Notes: a model not told the origin generated them from the letters alone. Counted from the stretch's first letter, positions 33,413 to 44,301 are shown. The stretch: DNA of 64,000 bases from Diaporthe sp. PMI_573 (GCA_021399435.1 JAJTUP010000135.1:1-64000); one strand, 5' to 3'. Program-made: numbers and translations.

Positions 33413-35095
33413 TTAGAAATGTACTATTATACACTCAGAATCTGACTGACTAGACTCTTCTACATGTTTCTCACAAGTTCTTGCGTTATGCCCAGTCTCG
33501 CCGCAGTTGCCACATCGTCGTTTGCTCGGTCCGCCGCGGTCCGCCTCCTCAGCACCACCAGCCATTTCACCAGCTGGCCGCTTCCCCTTCTGTTTTTCCT
33601 CGATTATCGCCTGGGAATCCTCAATACTAAGTGCCCCTCCAAGCTGTACCCGACTTCTTTTAGCTCTCCGGCGCTTGGCAAGCCCAATATTAGCCTTCTC
33701 AAGGGTACGGACCCGATCATTCAAAAGAGTGATCTGATGCGCCATTGCTTGTGCACCCTTGGTGAACTTTTCAACTGCCTGGATAATTGGTGTAGGGGAG
33801 CTGCCCTGATGGGCTGAGATCTTGCCCTTGATAAAACTTGATTGCTGGACAGTCTGGTGGGCATTGGATGGTGTTTGTGATTCCCATTTCGATGGTGACA
33901 CAGGGAGGGATTGTACTGGAGTTTGTAGGCGGACATCCAGCTTGGAAATGACAGAATCTGGGTTCCATGGAGAAATACCAGCCCCTCTGAACCCAGCTTT
34001 CATGTTTTCTTCCGTAAAGACCTTGTCGTGGGCTGCCTTAAACGCAATGAAGAACTCGGACTTGGTGATGTGGTTGATCGAGCCCCGGATGAAGAGGTTG
34101 ATCTCATCGCCGTATGCACGCTTCAATAGCGAAAATAATGCAACGTCCAATGGCTGGAGTAGATGAGATGAATGTGGTGGCATGCTAATAGGGATAATGT
34201 TGTTTTCCTTGCAGTACTGTTCGAACTCTGCTGATACATGGCTCTCGTGTCCATCCAGGATGAGCATCCGGTATTTGCCCATTGTTCGCTTAATTGTATG
34301 CTTATTAAAGTGCTGAATCCATTCTAGACCAGTCTTGTTATCTGTCCATCCATTTGGAGTAGGCTTGATTACCCAATCGGCAGGAAAACCCGACTCTGTG
34401 GTCCAGTTTGCAAGGTGGTAGGCGCCTTGGACAATGACGAATGGCGGGATACACCAGCCCTTTGCATTGATACATTCAATAGCTGTTGCCCATTCACGGT
34501 TTCCAGGCTGTATAGATTTAGCCTTTCCATGCCGATCAGAGCGTGTAACAACCAGGGTTGAGGTTATCTGGCCCATCATGAAGCCAGTTTCGTCGAAGTT
34601 GTAGAGATCGTCATCTGTGATCCCATACTTGGCCATCATGTTGCGGAGTAGCCGGAACCAGTTCCCAATGACCTCTGGATCTTCGCAGAGGGCCCTCTGG
34701 TAGTCATAAGGCCGATTAAACCTAGTCTTCAAGGTAGGTTGTGTATCCACAAAGCGTCGAGCCCAGTGCTTGCCCACAGGCTTGCCATCACGCGATGCTA
34801 GTAAGAGGTTGGCCATATCTTCCACACCAGAAAGTCGTAGTGGGAATCCGCGGACATCTTGATCAATGATATATCGAATAAGCGTTTACTCTTCGATTGG
34901 GTCAAGTTTATGGTCGTTGACGCGTAATTCTTCGCGACGTGGTCGGTTATTCATCCTGTCTAACAATGTACTGCGGGGGATGTTGAAGATCTGTGCAGCT
35001 TGACGTGCGCTTAAGGGTTTTTTTTGGTTTTTTTTAGAGTTCTCGATTGCCTGAACTGCTAGTTGGACTTTCTCTTCTTTAGAGTAGATTGGCAT
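33413..35095 (-). pseudogene. pogo transposase with a single in-frame stop
   Basis: The first 69 codons (35095-34886) hold a Psq-type helix-turn-helix (LSARQAAQIFNIPRSTLLDR). The frame then meets TAA at 34886-34888 and, without any shift, reopens into the rest (IRYIIDQDVRGFPLRLSG). It continues through a CENP-B-type second DNA-binding region and the DDD catalytic core (YNFDETGF, LILDGHESH, QPLDVALF) to a CCHC zinc knuckle (CGNCGETGHNARTC). The total is 560 codons with one stop. The stop is where the family has Gln, so CAA to TAA is the simplest change, which fits a C-to-T event. Otherwise every catalytic aspartate is intact. The domain calls are firm; inactivity rests on the single stop. Confidence 0.9.
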
Positions 35096-35285
35096 TGTGG
35101 TTGTTGATTTCTAGCGTGTTGAATATTTAAGTAGGTAGAGTGATGCGAGATTGACGCGAAAAATGGGGACGCGATCTGCACCAAAAACAAACCTGCCCAC
35201 CAAAACTTTAAGTTTTCAGACTGGCACTGCAACCCCACCACAACTCTAAATTGACTAACTTCATACAAAATAAGGAATTTGAAGC

Positions 35286-35415
35286 AGTTGGCACCAATTG
35301 GTGCTAACTTTTATTGATTCCTTTGCCCTAGGTGGGTGCTAGGGTCGACGAAAGTTGGTGGAGTTAGTAAAAGTGACCGGCTGGGTGATATGACCGGCTG
35401 GGTGATAAACCACGT
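35286..35415. repeat. Right 130-bp terminal inverted repeat of pogo copy C
   Basis: Partner of 33091-33220, ending CCACGT before the TA at 35416-35417. The hAT element begins only 53 bp further on. Confidence 0.9.
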
Positions 35416-36323
35416 TATCGAAATCCGGGGCTATATAACATTTAGCGGTAACTAACAGCGGTCAAGACCAGGGTTCAAATCCATACCACGAAATCCACAT
35501 ATGGATCCATAATGTGGATCCATATCCATTCCATTCCATTCCACGCGGGCTTCTGCATTTCCATATCCACGCCACGGAGCCCCTTCCACATGTTCCATAT
35601 GTGGAAATTGTGGAAAGGAATGGACATTTTTGGTGGGGTTTGAAAATACCTGGATTTCCTTGTGAAATAGCGCATACCCTAAGTACCTTCGATCGCCCAC
35701 AACAACAAAATAAAAACGATTTTCCACCCCGTTTTATCCGTACACAAAGTTAAACAAGTCTATTCTGGGAGGTTTTACTGTTACGACCTTACTACCTCAA
35801 ATCGAAATGGCCACCTTCCATCCTACCAAGTCAACCACGCCCGTTCCAGAACGTACAGAAGAAGACAATCAACGGCTCTTTCAGCTCTACAAAGGCTGGA
35901 CCTTGACGGAGAGAGACGGCCAAGTGCGTCAATGGGTATATCAATTCGGCTACGATATCCAGCATGCCCAGAAGGGGGAACGCCGATGGGTGTGTTGTCT
36001 TTGCATCAAGCAAAAGCGGCCGAGGCCAAAGAGTTAGAAAGCGGATATTCGTACAACCAAAATCGGATGCCACACAACTTTTTCTGACTAAGCAGCGCTG
36101 CAGCCAATCAGAGCCTCTCATTTCACTACACTTCACCACCCACAATAGTGCTTTTTGCAGCCTCTCCAATATACCCTGCACATCCTCCTCTACCCACCAA
36201 CCTTAACCCACCTACCCACCACCAACGCTTCGTCAAATCGACTATCTGCTTCATAGAATCGATCAATTCGGCATCAAAGATATACCCTAGCTAATTAGAT
36301 TCCGTCTTCTTACTGCTGTAACG

Positions 36324-38420
36324 ATGGCGCAGGTCCCAGACTACTCGGGGCTTAAGGCTTAGTGGCAGGCGGACTGTCATAATTGGAACACAAACATCAC
36401 CGCCACGAACCATCGCCAACCAGCCCTTTCCAACCCTTCTCCCTTCCTAAGACTTTTCAATAATGGATATAATACCTATAAGGACCTTAAGGCTGATTTA
36501 GATATCGCCACAAAGTCTACTGGCTAGCTGGCACACGTCCGGATATCAAAGGACAATCACAAGACGTTAGTATGCAGCCAAGATGCCGAGCGCCTATCGA
36601 CCGCAACAAAAAGCAACACTACGACGATAAAAGCGAGCTGTGGATAGCAAGCAATAGCCCATACGACGAGGGCAATGTCAAATAAGTGGAAGCTTCTTAT
36701 CCAAGAACATAGACATATCCATCATGGCCCTCAAGAAGTCCCTAGGGCCCAGCGTGGCTGGGCAAAGCTTTCCGAAGTACATCTTAAATTCCTTATTCAA
36801 ACGGCACGTAACCCAACCCTCGCTACACCAAAACAGCTAGAGGCACTGCTTCGTTAACAGTACCCTAATGTTCAGCTTGGGCCGAATATCCTTAAGAACT
36901 GGCTATAAAGCTTTTAAAGAGACAAGCAGGGTATCTACACGCCATCTTAAGTAATATTAGACTGGCTAAAGAAAAAGGGCTGCTAGTACCGCTTTGCCCA
37001 AGATAAGGAGGACAATATTACGGGCATCTTTTGGTGTAAGACCCAGCAGATAGCGTAGCTTTGAGAGCGATGTTTTTCTCTTAGTGTATTGCTCGATTAT
37101 ACCTACTTGACTAATAACAAGAAGATGCTGTACTTTCAAGGCACGGCGTTAATCCACACAAAGAAGATTATCCCGTTATTTTAAGGCGTCGTCGATAATA
37201 AAAGGGAAAGCGGCTTTTGGTGGCTTCTCGAGTAATTTTGCCGGCTATTGTGTAAATACGACGCCGACGACCCTACCCTTTTTGTTACAGACTATAATAA
37301 CGCCCTAATTAACGCCCTTAAGTCCGAATTTCTTTAAGCACAGTACTAGCTATGTATTTTTCATATAAATATAAACGTTGTACTATATATTAAGAAGAAG
37401 TGGCGAAAGCCGGTAGAATTGACGGCGGCAGAAGCAGACAACGAGGATGCTAAAGATGCCGAAGAAGGGGAGGGCGCCGAGGAAGCCACACTTAATATGC
37501 CGGCAAGAAATAAGGCCATGATACCTAATAAGGTCCCAGACAATGTTCCTTACACTTAATAGGCCCTATTTGACCTCCTTAAGTTCATAGAGTACTCTAT
37601 AGATTGTGGGGTCTATAAGACGGCTTAGCGGCGGCTTTAAAAGAAGTTTTCTGACCAGACGGCTATCCTTAACTACTTTAAGACCTACTATGTTGATAAC
37701 GATAAGAAGATTGTCGCCAAATAGGCTAGCCACCAGACCTGCAAAACCCTCAACTTTGGCTTACATACGACCTCTTCTACAGAGCGTATGCACCGGAAAG
37801 TCAAGATTTACTTAGGCCACGGGTTGGGAAATCTCCTCTATCTGGCTGAGGCTGTTTACAAGGCTATTAGGGATACTGCTAAGCAGCTTTGTTACGAGGA
37901 AGCCCGCCAGAAGACCCTACTGCTTTAGAAGTTTAATGGGCAGAAGTGGCTGGGTGGCATTTCTTACTAAGTCTTGTGGGCAGCGCTAGAATACCTTGCA
38001 AGGACCAGGCAGCATGCTTTAAAGATGTTTTGAAAAGAAGTCTTACAAGGCTACTGTACGGCTTCAAGCTATGCTTACCCTATCTACACCTAGTACGGCT
38101 TAATTTGTGCTAACCGAATAGCCGACTGAGAGGAAGCAGACCTTCCTCTTAAAAAGGCCGACATTTATAAAGTTTACTGGCTTGATTGTAACCTCTTGCT
38201 TGACAACCCGCTTCTTACGGTCCTCTCGCCAAAGAAGGTTACGGCGACAAAGGAAAGACTTCGTAAGATAGCTACATTTGCAGCTAACAAAGAGGGGGTC
38301 TTTCAGAGTAGTAGTAGCTGTGGGAAGGCCGTGATGGGCAAGAAGACAATATTGATGACGACTTCTCTGGGCAGTAAGGCAGGCGATAAAACAAGGGCGA
38401 CAATGGCTTTAGTATAGCGT
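36324..38420 (+). pseudogene. Mutator-like (MULE) transposase, RIP-like decay
   Basis: Starts MAQVPDYSGLKA and then shows many TAG, TAA and TGA codons, mostly at places where CAG, CAA or TGG would restore a residue. Recognisable MULE blocks include GIFWCKTQQIA, LLDYTYLTN (first catalytic Asp region), DPTLFVTDYNNALINALKS and MHRKVKIYLGHGLGNLLYLA. Near the C-terminus GYCTASSYAYPIYT and YGLICANRIAD recall the zinc-binding SWIM-like tail. The gene cannot be translated. The stop pattern fits C-to-T mutation of repeats. Confidence 0.8.
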
Positions 38421-38882
38421 GTAAACTCGGCTTTTGAGCATAATAACTTAATGCTTCAGTCTCTAGATAAAGAGGACACCTGTAGTAGCGATGCCCAGCA
38501 AGAAGCCGTCCGGCAAGACCAACGGCTAGTAGTCGGGCTCACAAAGTAAAGAAACCGCCAGCCTTAGAAGCGAAGAGCCGAAGGCACGGCGTTGCCGGCG
38601 GCTATACCCTCAAGCTTACGGCTAGCGGCTAAGAGGCAGTAGATGGGGGCACAAAGGACTGTCAACTAGCTACTATGTATAGACCTAACGGCTAGCAATA
38701 TTGACGGTAACGATAATAATAACGGTGACAACGGTAACAATAGTAACGATGGCGAGGGCGCTAAAGGCGGTGAGGCCGCCAAGGAAACGTAGGACGAGAT
38801 TGTTGCCGTAATGCCCGGCTTTGTTGACTTACTATTCGACTAGCTGGGTTATGTAGGCAACGACATGGGCATTATAGGCATC

Positions 38883-38985
38883 GTGGGCACCGTTTGCCAA
38901 CACTTGGGTCTAATAGTGCTTATTTGCTTGATTTGGGCACCATTTTTCAATACTTGGATCGAATGGTGCTTATTTGGTGCCCTTA
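38883..38985. repeat. Two ~50-bp direct repeats near the MULE right end
   Basis: Two adjacent units share GGGCACC, CAA.ACTTGG and TGGTGCTTATTT blocks with substitutions, such as AATAGTGCTTATTT versus AATGGTGCTTATTT. They could be subterminal transposase-binding repeats, as known for other cut-and-paste elements. Confidence 0.6.
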
Positions 38986-41600
38986 AGTGCGTGGGAATAG
39001 TGGCATGTAGCGGCATGTTAGTCGCTGTAATTACGTTAATTATTTGTATGGCGAACCCATAGTGTTTTTTAATTTAGGCACAGGGGCCAGCATGATTAGT
39101 CAGAAAAAGTTGTGTGGCATCCGATTTTGGTTGTACGAATATCCGCATTCAAGAGTTATGCCATCAAAGGGTTGCAGAACGCTGAGGGTCACCTGTACAC
39201 GGACCACAATGGCATCATGGATCCGACGGGCAAGAGGCAAAAGCCTGCAAAGGCATCTGAGAAAGCACATCAGTCCATTGCAACAATCCTACAGTTGAAC
39301 CCCACGGAGCCGAAGGAACAAGATTTGATCAATACGCTGATCAAACGTTTCGACAAAACTGTATTCCAGCAGAAACTTGTCAACTGGATTGTCAATTCTA
39401 ACCAATCCTTCTCGATCGTCAACGATCAAGATCTTCGAGACATCTTCAACTACCTCAATCCATCTGTCGAGATCACAAAAGCTAACATTACTGACGTGAC
39501 CGTGCGTGCCATCGCAGAACGAGAATTTACCAACAACATGGAAAGAGTGAAGGATGCTTTGCGGAAGAGTCCAGTACAGATCCATATCCAGTACGATGGC
39601 TGGAAGTCTGGTACCCGACACGCCTTATACGGCATCACATGTGTGTTTCGGGATTCCAACGACCGGCCACAGAAGTGTGTCCTCGGCCTGCCTGAACTTA
39701 CAGAGCGGCACACAGGCGAGAATATCGCCGGGCAGATCATCGAGATCATTCGAGAGTACGAGATCAGCGATAAAATCGGGTATTTCACACTGGATAATGC
39801 CGGTAACAGTAAAACCTCGATGGAGGAGCTTGCATTAGAATTCGGCTTCGACTGGAAAAAGCGATGGGTTCGCTGCGTTGGCCACGTTGTCAACATAGTA
39901 GTGAAACAGATGCTGTATGGCAAGAACCCGGATGCTTTTGAGAAAGAGCTCTTCGAAGGACTTCACACGGCAGCGAAGGAGCATGAAGTCTGGAGGAGGC
40001 GAGGCTCCGTTGGAAAATGGCATAACTTTGCTGTTGTAGGTGGCTCAGTCCCCGATTTTATTTGTCATACTCACGAAGTCCTAGGAGGTGAGCAGATCGG
40101 ACACGTGGACCGATATGCTCAAGAAGGTACAGGCTGTCGAGAGCCAACTCTCTGACGACGCTCAGCTCAAGAAACACCGTCCAGTTGGAGTTGTGGTCGA
40201 CAATGCTACCCGGTGGCTTTCTCAATTCTCGATGATTGAGCGTGCTCTGGTTTTAAGGCCATTTTATAATTCTTTTGTCCAGAGAGCGTCAAACGAGTGG
40301 GAGAAGGCCAACTTGACGAGAGCTGGCAACATCAAAAAGGGCTCCAAGCAGCCCTTCTTCCTGAAGGAAGAGAACCGCATGACAACTGATGATTGGCATG
40401 TGCTCGGGACTCTTTACGACATTTTGCTTGACTTCAAGCTGGTTGTGAAAGGCCTTGAGGGTGATGGACAGGGAAAACACCGCAGAAATGTCGAGGAAAA
40501 CGAGGTCGAGCCCCCACTGTCCGGTAAGCCTTAGACTTCGCAAAAGCGGCCCTATTCTTATTCTAGCAGCTGACTTGTACAGGTACAAGCTGGGATCTTA
40601 TTCACGCGTACGAATTTCTTCTCGAAACCCTTGAATCCGCGAAAAGAGCAGTCGCCAATTTTCCAGACGGCCACCACCTCGCAGTCAACATCAACCTGGG
40701 TTGGCTCAAATTGAACGAATACTACGAGCATTTGAACGATAGCCCCCTGATCTATGGCGCCGCAGTTCTCCATCCTGCTTACCGGTGGGCACTGTTTGAC
40801 GATTTGTGGGGAGACGACGAGGAAAGACAGCTGTGGATTACCGAGGCGCAGGAGATGGTCCAGGATCTTTGGGAGAGAGAGTATAGGGACCTTGAGGTTG
40901 ATGATCCAGAGATTGAATTGCCTGCCAATAAGCGTCTGAAGACCTCAAGAAACAAGTTCACAGCGTGGCGCACGAAAAAGCGAGGACTGATGGCTGGAGG
41001 GATTTCTGTTACCGAGTCGCACATTCAATCCCCAGCTCAATCCCCTAGGTCCTCAGTTGGCGGTCTGGATCTTGATGAATATGAGCAGTGGAAGCGCGAT
41101 ATCGAGGATGCTGACGCTTCTGTCACAGATCCCTACGAATACTGGCACATAAGGCGGCTCAAATACCCCCGGCTGTCTAGGATGGCCTTGGATCTGCTTA
41201 CTGTGCCACCTATGTCAGCCGAGTGTGAGAGGCTATTCTCGACCACTGGCCGCATGGTTACCAAGAGCCGCAATAGGCTAGATGCCAGTACAATTGGGCT
41301 TTGTCAGACACTACGGAGTTGGTTGCGTGCTGGTTTGATCGGGTCGCTAGATAGGATTCTAATGGACGAGTGACAAAATGACCAAGGCATGGATGCGACC
41401 CACTAATTACCATTGTTGGACGAAGTAGGTTTCCATTCCACAAATTCCACAATATGGATCCATTTCCATAATGGATCCATTTCCACCCATTCCACATCGA
41501 AGTCATTAGTCAGCATCCATATCCACGCCATATTCACAAATGTGTCGTGGAGTGTCGTGGATTTGAACCCTGATGAAACCCAGTCCGATGGAGGAAACCT

Positions 41601-41699
41601 GCAGCGTGCTGAAAATCCTGGAGCGTGCTGAAATCCTGGAGCGTGCTGAAATCCTGGAGCATGCTGAAATCCCGGAGCATGTGAAATCCTGGAGCGTGC
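41601..41699. repeat. 18-bp minisatellite, about five units
   Basis: Tandem copies of GAAATCCTGGAGCGTGCT with single-base variants and one 2-bp loss. On the minus strand it reads as a repeated QHAPGF peptide, but no gene is implied. It lies just right of the hAT element end. Confidence 0.85.
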
Positions 41700-41721
41700 G
41701 GGGCAACAAGGTTGGTGGCTT

Positions 41722-41797
41722 GGATACGGGAGTCGAACCTCGACCTTGACAACCGACCTTTTCGACGCGGCAAACGCGCTCTGATCGCTTCCGTACC
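41722..41797 (-). other. tRNA-like sequence with a perfect B-box
   Basis: The 76-nt minus-strand segment has complementary 7-nt ends (GGTACGG and CCGTATC, one wobble) and a perfect Pol III B-box, GGTTCGACTCC. An A-box-like stretch is poor, and the D, anticodon and T arms do not pair cleanly. It is best read as a decayed tRNA or tRNA-derived SINE rather than a working tRNA. Confidence 0.35.
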
Positions 41798-42054
41798 GTC
41801 GTACCTTGGTCACGAGCATTTCAGATCGATTCCCTGGTGCTCCAGACCGAGCCTGCATGGAACACGAAAATCCATCGCCTGAAGTTGAACAGACATCGCT
41901 GGAGCAATAGGCTTTCATGTTGCGGCAGAGTGTGTCTCCATTGCAATGCAGTTCACAATCGCAGCTTGGTTCTGATAGGTGGGGCTAAGATAACTTGCAT
42001 GCGAGCCACTGAATTTGTTCTCCATTTGATTAGTGCAAATCTTAATTCTCTCAT

Positions 42055-42098
42055 CTATGACATCATTTGTGACCCACGGGTCACAAATGATGTCATAG
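42055..42098. repeat. Perfect 44-bp palindrome
   Basis: Two exactly complementary 21-nt arms (CTATGACATCATTTGTGACCC and its complement, by position) are separated by AC. It contains two TGACATCA-like sites. No gene overlaps it. It could form a cruciform or, if transcribed, a strong hairpin, or be a dimeric protein site. Confidence 0.95.
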
Positions 42099-42590
42099 AC
42101 AGTCTCCTCACCACTCTAAAGACTATCTGGTAGCTGCTTAGTCATTCAGAGTACTTCGCCTATGGTCCCTTTCCCACACAGGTTTGAATTCAATAACCAC
42201 CCACCACCGCCATACATGTCTCTCTGCCTGTGATCTATCTCGATTGAGGCTTTTTGCACTAGGTGAACCATCGAGAACCCTATACTTTCAATTCCCTCTA
42301 ACTTCGTTGAGTGAGACTGTTCTTCCTCTTAATCTTTCAGTTTGAATTTTTCTTGTTCATTATCAACGCAATGTCTCCCAAGCAACCCGAGCAAGGCTTC
42401 TATGTTGACTTCCAAGGAGCAGGTCTTATTCCACTTAATCAAGAAGCTGCACTTTCTAACCTGGATATCACACTAACAGCACCAGACTGCTCCCTGCCCT
42501 GCAGTCTCACTTCCGAGACTCCGAGACCCTGATATTGAGTTTGCACCCTGATCGGGTTCCGTCGAGGAATGGAGCTTGTTAGGCAAAATT
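42099..42590. other. Spacer, nothing firmly recognised
   Basis: A short frame at 42311-42532 (+) begins with a hydrophobic stretch but shows no domain and stops after 73 codons. Confidence 0.35.
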
Positions 42591-43448
42591 CTACACCATC
42601 AAAATATGCAGGTTGCCCAGGCATCCATCGACTAAAAACGCAAGACCAAGTAGTTCAGCCCTCTGCTGCGCATTGTTTTCCCGCAAGAAACCTCCCGTCC
42701 CGGGCCATCCGCCCAGTACTGGGCTTTCCCTCATCTCGGCCTCCGGCATCGCTCCTCGACCGTCAGCCGACTCTAGTCTCTGAAGCCTCCTCAGTGTCTC
42801 ATTTTTCAATGTAACGCCCTTGGCCTTTTTCTGAGCAGGGAGGTGCCGAAAGTAATGATCGCCTGCCTCAGACGAGAAAAAGTCAACCATCTCACACCTG
42901 ATCTGTTGCTTCCGCACCCGAGGGATCCACCTCATGCACTGGTTGACAAGCCCGTGACCGCAGTCACCGCCATCGACGCAGTCTAGATCCTTGCCGGCCA
43001 GGGTGCAGATGCAATGCATATTATCCTGGGACTTTAATTCCTCGGCTTTAGTCCATATAAGCCTGCTCAACCGTGTTCGAAAATGTCCCAGGGCAAGATC
43101 AGGCCTCTCTACGCCTAGCTCTGTGCTGGTTTCTGAATGATGTCGAAAGCTGGTTCCATCGACTGTGCTCGAGGTAATAGCGCGAGTGATGGCCGGGTCT
43201 ACCAAGTTGGTAGATAGGGTATAGTCACCAGTCTTAAACTTGTCCTTCGCTGCTCGGGAGGGTTGTCGGCGGCGGCTGGCTGTTCTAGGTTCTTGCAATT
43301 TTGCCTGTCTTGATAATTCCTCTTCAAACCACCGTTCAGCCCTCCTGGCAAAGCTCCAGACACAGTATAAATGACCTTTGCGAAGATTAGACGGGGACAA
43401 TTTACGGGTTTCCATCGGAATAGCATAATGCTTTGAAAGAAATATCAT
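42591..43448 (-). CDS. Hypothetical protein with a Cys-rich patch
   Basis: A 285-codon frame starts at an ATG (MIFLSKHYAIPMETRK). It is basic, Arg/Lys-rich over most of its length and has a Cys/His patch around residues 145-185 (CICTLAGKDLDCVDGGDCGH, then MRWIPRVRKQQIRCEM) that could bind zinc. No family was recognised. The length and absence of stops suggest a real gene, but its setting among repeats means it could also be a transposon accessory frame. Confidence 0.45.
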   Translation of the reverse strand: MIFLSKHYAIPMETRKLSPSNLRKGHLYCVWSFARRAERWFEEELSRQAKLQEPRTASRRRQPSRAAKDKFKTGDYTLSTNLVDPAITRAITSSTVDGTSFRHHSETSTELGVERPDLALGHFRTRLSRLIWTKAEELKSQDNMHCICTLAGKDLDCVDGGDCGHGLVNQCMRWIPRVRKQQIRCEMVDFFSSEAGDHYFRHLPAQKKAKGVTLKNETLRRLQRLESADGRGAMPEAEMRESPVLGGWPGTGGFLRENNAQQRAELLGLAFLVDGCLGNLHILMV

Positions 43449-44047
43449 TTACGTTAGTAGCTAAAGGAGACTTTAGCGAATATTTATTATGTGCATGGGA
43501 AAATGAATATACGGTCAACCAGTACAGTATGTATACAGTACTATGTACATTTGATTCGTGAATAAATATCTTCCTGTGCAAATTACTTGAGTTCAGCTCT
43601 CAGGCCAAAGTACTGTGCTTTATCATGATGCCTTTTAACAATCTGGCACAAATATGATAATTACGCACAGTACAACGTACGCTTATTGCAAAACCTTCAA
43701 ACCTAAAGACCCGCACTTAATCTTACTAAGTACTTGTTTAGCTACATAGAGGGTTCGGTACTTTGGCGATTTTGTAGGTCTACATCCGAAGGACAGAAGT
43801 ACGGGTTAGACTTTAAACTCGGCTGTGGGTTCAAGGCATATCTTGGGAAATGTATGGTCAAATTGTTAATAGTTGCCCTTTCGGGTTAAGCCCGCCGGGC
43901 GGAATAAATTGTTTGTGTGTGTGTGTGTGTATATACTGTACTCCTTTATCAGCAGGAGAGCTGCCTCTTACTGGTAACACGATCGGTGCCACTGTTTTGC
44001 AAGTTTTACTTACAAACCGGTGTTGCACCATACCCTCCCACTTCCAA
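43449..44047. other. AT-rich spacer, start of a duplicated block
   Basis: AT-rich with many TAC/GTA-type motifs. From about 43951 the sequence matches 60032 onward, the 5' flank of the second MADS-like copy. A GT microsatellite lies at about 43913-43930. No gene was found. Confidence 0.5.
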
Positions 44048-44301
44048 ATGGATCCAGAAACTCGAAATGAAGTGGTGAAAAAAGCTAAGCGTGAACGTGA
44101 GATGTTTCGAAAGCGACTACGAACGATCATGAAAAGGTAGAAGGACTTCATACTCAATGTGGGGGGGAGGCGTTTCTCGCCGTTTACAAGAATGGAAAAT
44201 TTTATGTGTTTTCCTCGAATCCAGGAAACAAAAGGTGGCCGCCGCCTCTAAGCGACATTGTTAGTCCAGATATTGCATTTATTAGCAACATTTGGCGCTA
44301 A
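44048..44301 (+). pseudogene. Small MADS-like protein, broken copy 1
   Basis: Starts MDPETRNEVVKKAKREREMF followed by RKRLRTIMKR, a basic MADS-like segment. The frame hits TAG, then continues KDFILNV. A one-base shift in the G-run at about 44160 leads to FLAVYKNGKFYVFSSNPGN and WPPPLSDI, a pattern seen in short fungal SRF/MADS-like proteins. One nonsense and one frameshift make it a pseudogene. A related 5' half lies at 60135-60217. Its 3' end overlaps the antisense tail of the SET gene. Confidence 0.6.

Larger units (their letters stand above)
33091..35415 (-). mobile_element. Full-length pogo-type element, copy C, 2325 bp
   Basis: Terminal inverted repeats of 130 bp at 33091-33220 and 35286-35415 appear identical and begin ACGTGGTTTATCACCCAGCC. 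A near-tandem TATCACCCAGCCGGTCA is present in each. TA flanks both ends (33089-33090 and 35416-35417), the duplication expected of Tc1/mariner/pogo elements. One transposase gene lies inside on the minus strand, and the 19-bp GCGGTCCGC palindrome abuts its stop codon. Identical terminal repeats suggest fairly recent movement or gene conversion, in contrast with the decayed elements around it. Confidence 0.92.
36037..39150 (+). mobile_element. MULE element nested in hAT, 3114 bp
   Basis: Inverted terminal repeats of 55 bp with one mismatch begin GAAAGCGGATATTCGTACAA on the left; the right-end reverse complement begins GAATGCGGATATTCG. The 8-bp target sequence AAGAGTTA is duplicated at 36029-36036 and 39151-39158. 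Removing the element and one copy restores the hAT reading frame exactly, which proves the insertion order. The interior encodes a heavily damaged Mutator-like transposase and carries subterminal direct repeats near the right end. Confidence 0.93.
35807..41373 (+). pseudogene. hAT transposase gene, disrupted only by the MULE
   Basis: The first part, 35807-36036, encodes a BED-type finger region (WVYQFGYDIQH, RRWVCCLCIKQKRPRPKS). The rest resumes at 39159 after the MULE plus duplication and continues in frame with YAIKGLQNAEGHLYTDHNG. Inferred introns at 40036-40084 (49 nt) and 40524-40582 (59 nt) give exons whose lengths sum to 2337 nt, 779 codons including the stop. Core motifs are IQYDGWKSG, FTLDNAGNSK, RWVRCVGHVVN and the dimerisation motif PPMSAECERLFSTTGRMVT. 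No stop or frameshift lies in the hAT-derived parts, so MULE insertion is the only visible lesion. Confidence 0.85.
35469..41572 (+). mobile_element. hAT element interrupted by a nested MULE
   Basis: The ends share a perfect 15-bp inverted terminal repeat, CAGGGTTCAAATCCA, at 35469-35483 and at the right end up to 41572. Subterminal DNA on both sides is rich in ATGGATCCAT-type and TCCATATCCA motifs, as in hAT transposase-binding regions. Without the inserted MULE and one duplication copy the element is about 2982 bp. The 8-bp flanks (GTCAAGAC and ATGAAACC) do not match, so no target duplication is claimed. The element carries one transposase gene on the plus strand. Confidence 0.82.

Noticed and set aside
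35461..41580. 8-bp target duplications for the hAT elements at 35469-41572 and 48249-50055
   Set aside because: Flanks were compared and agree at only four of eight positions in each case.
41722..41797. Possible tRNA
   Set aside because: B-box and acceptor ends fit, but the internal arms do not pair and the D-arm is too short. Listed only as tRNA-like.
41403..41918. 171-codon minus-strand frame with repeated QHAPGF
   Set aside because: It is produced by the 18-bp minisatellite, the hAT end and the tRNA-like sequence read together.
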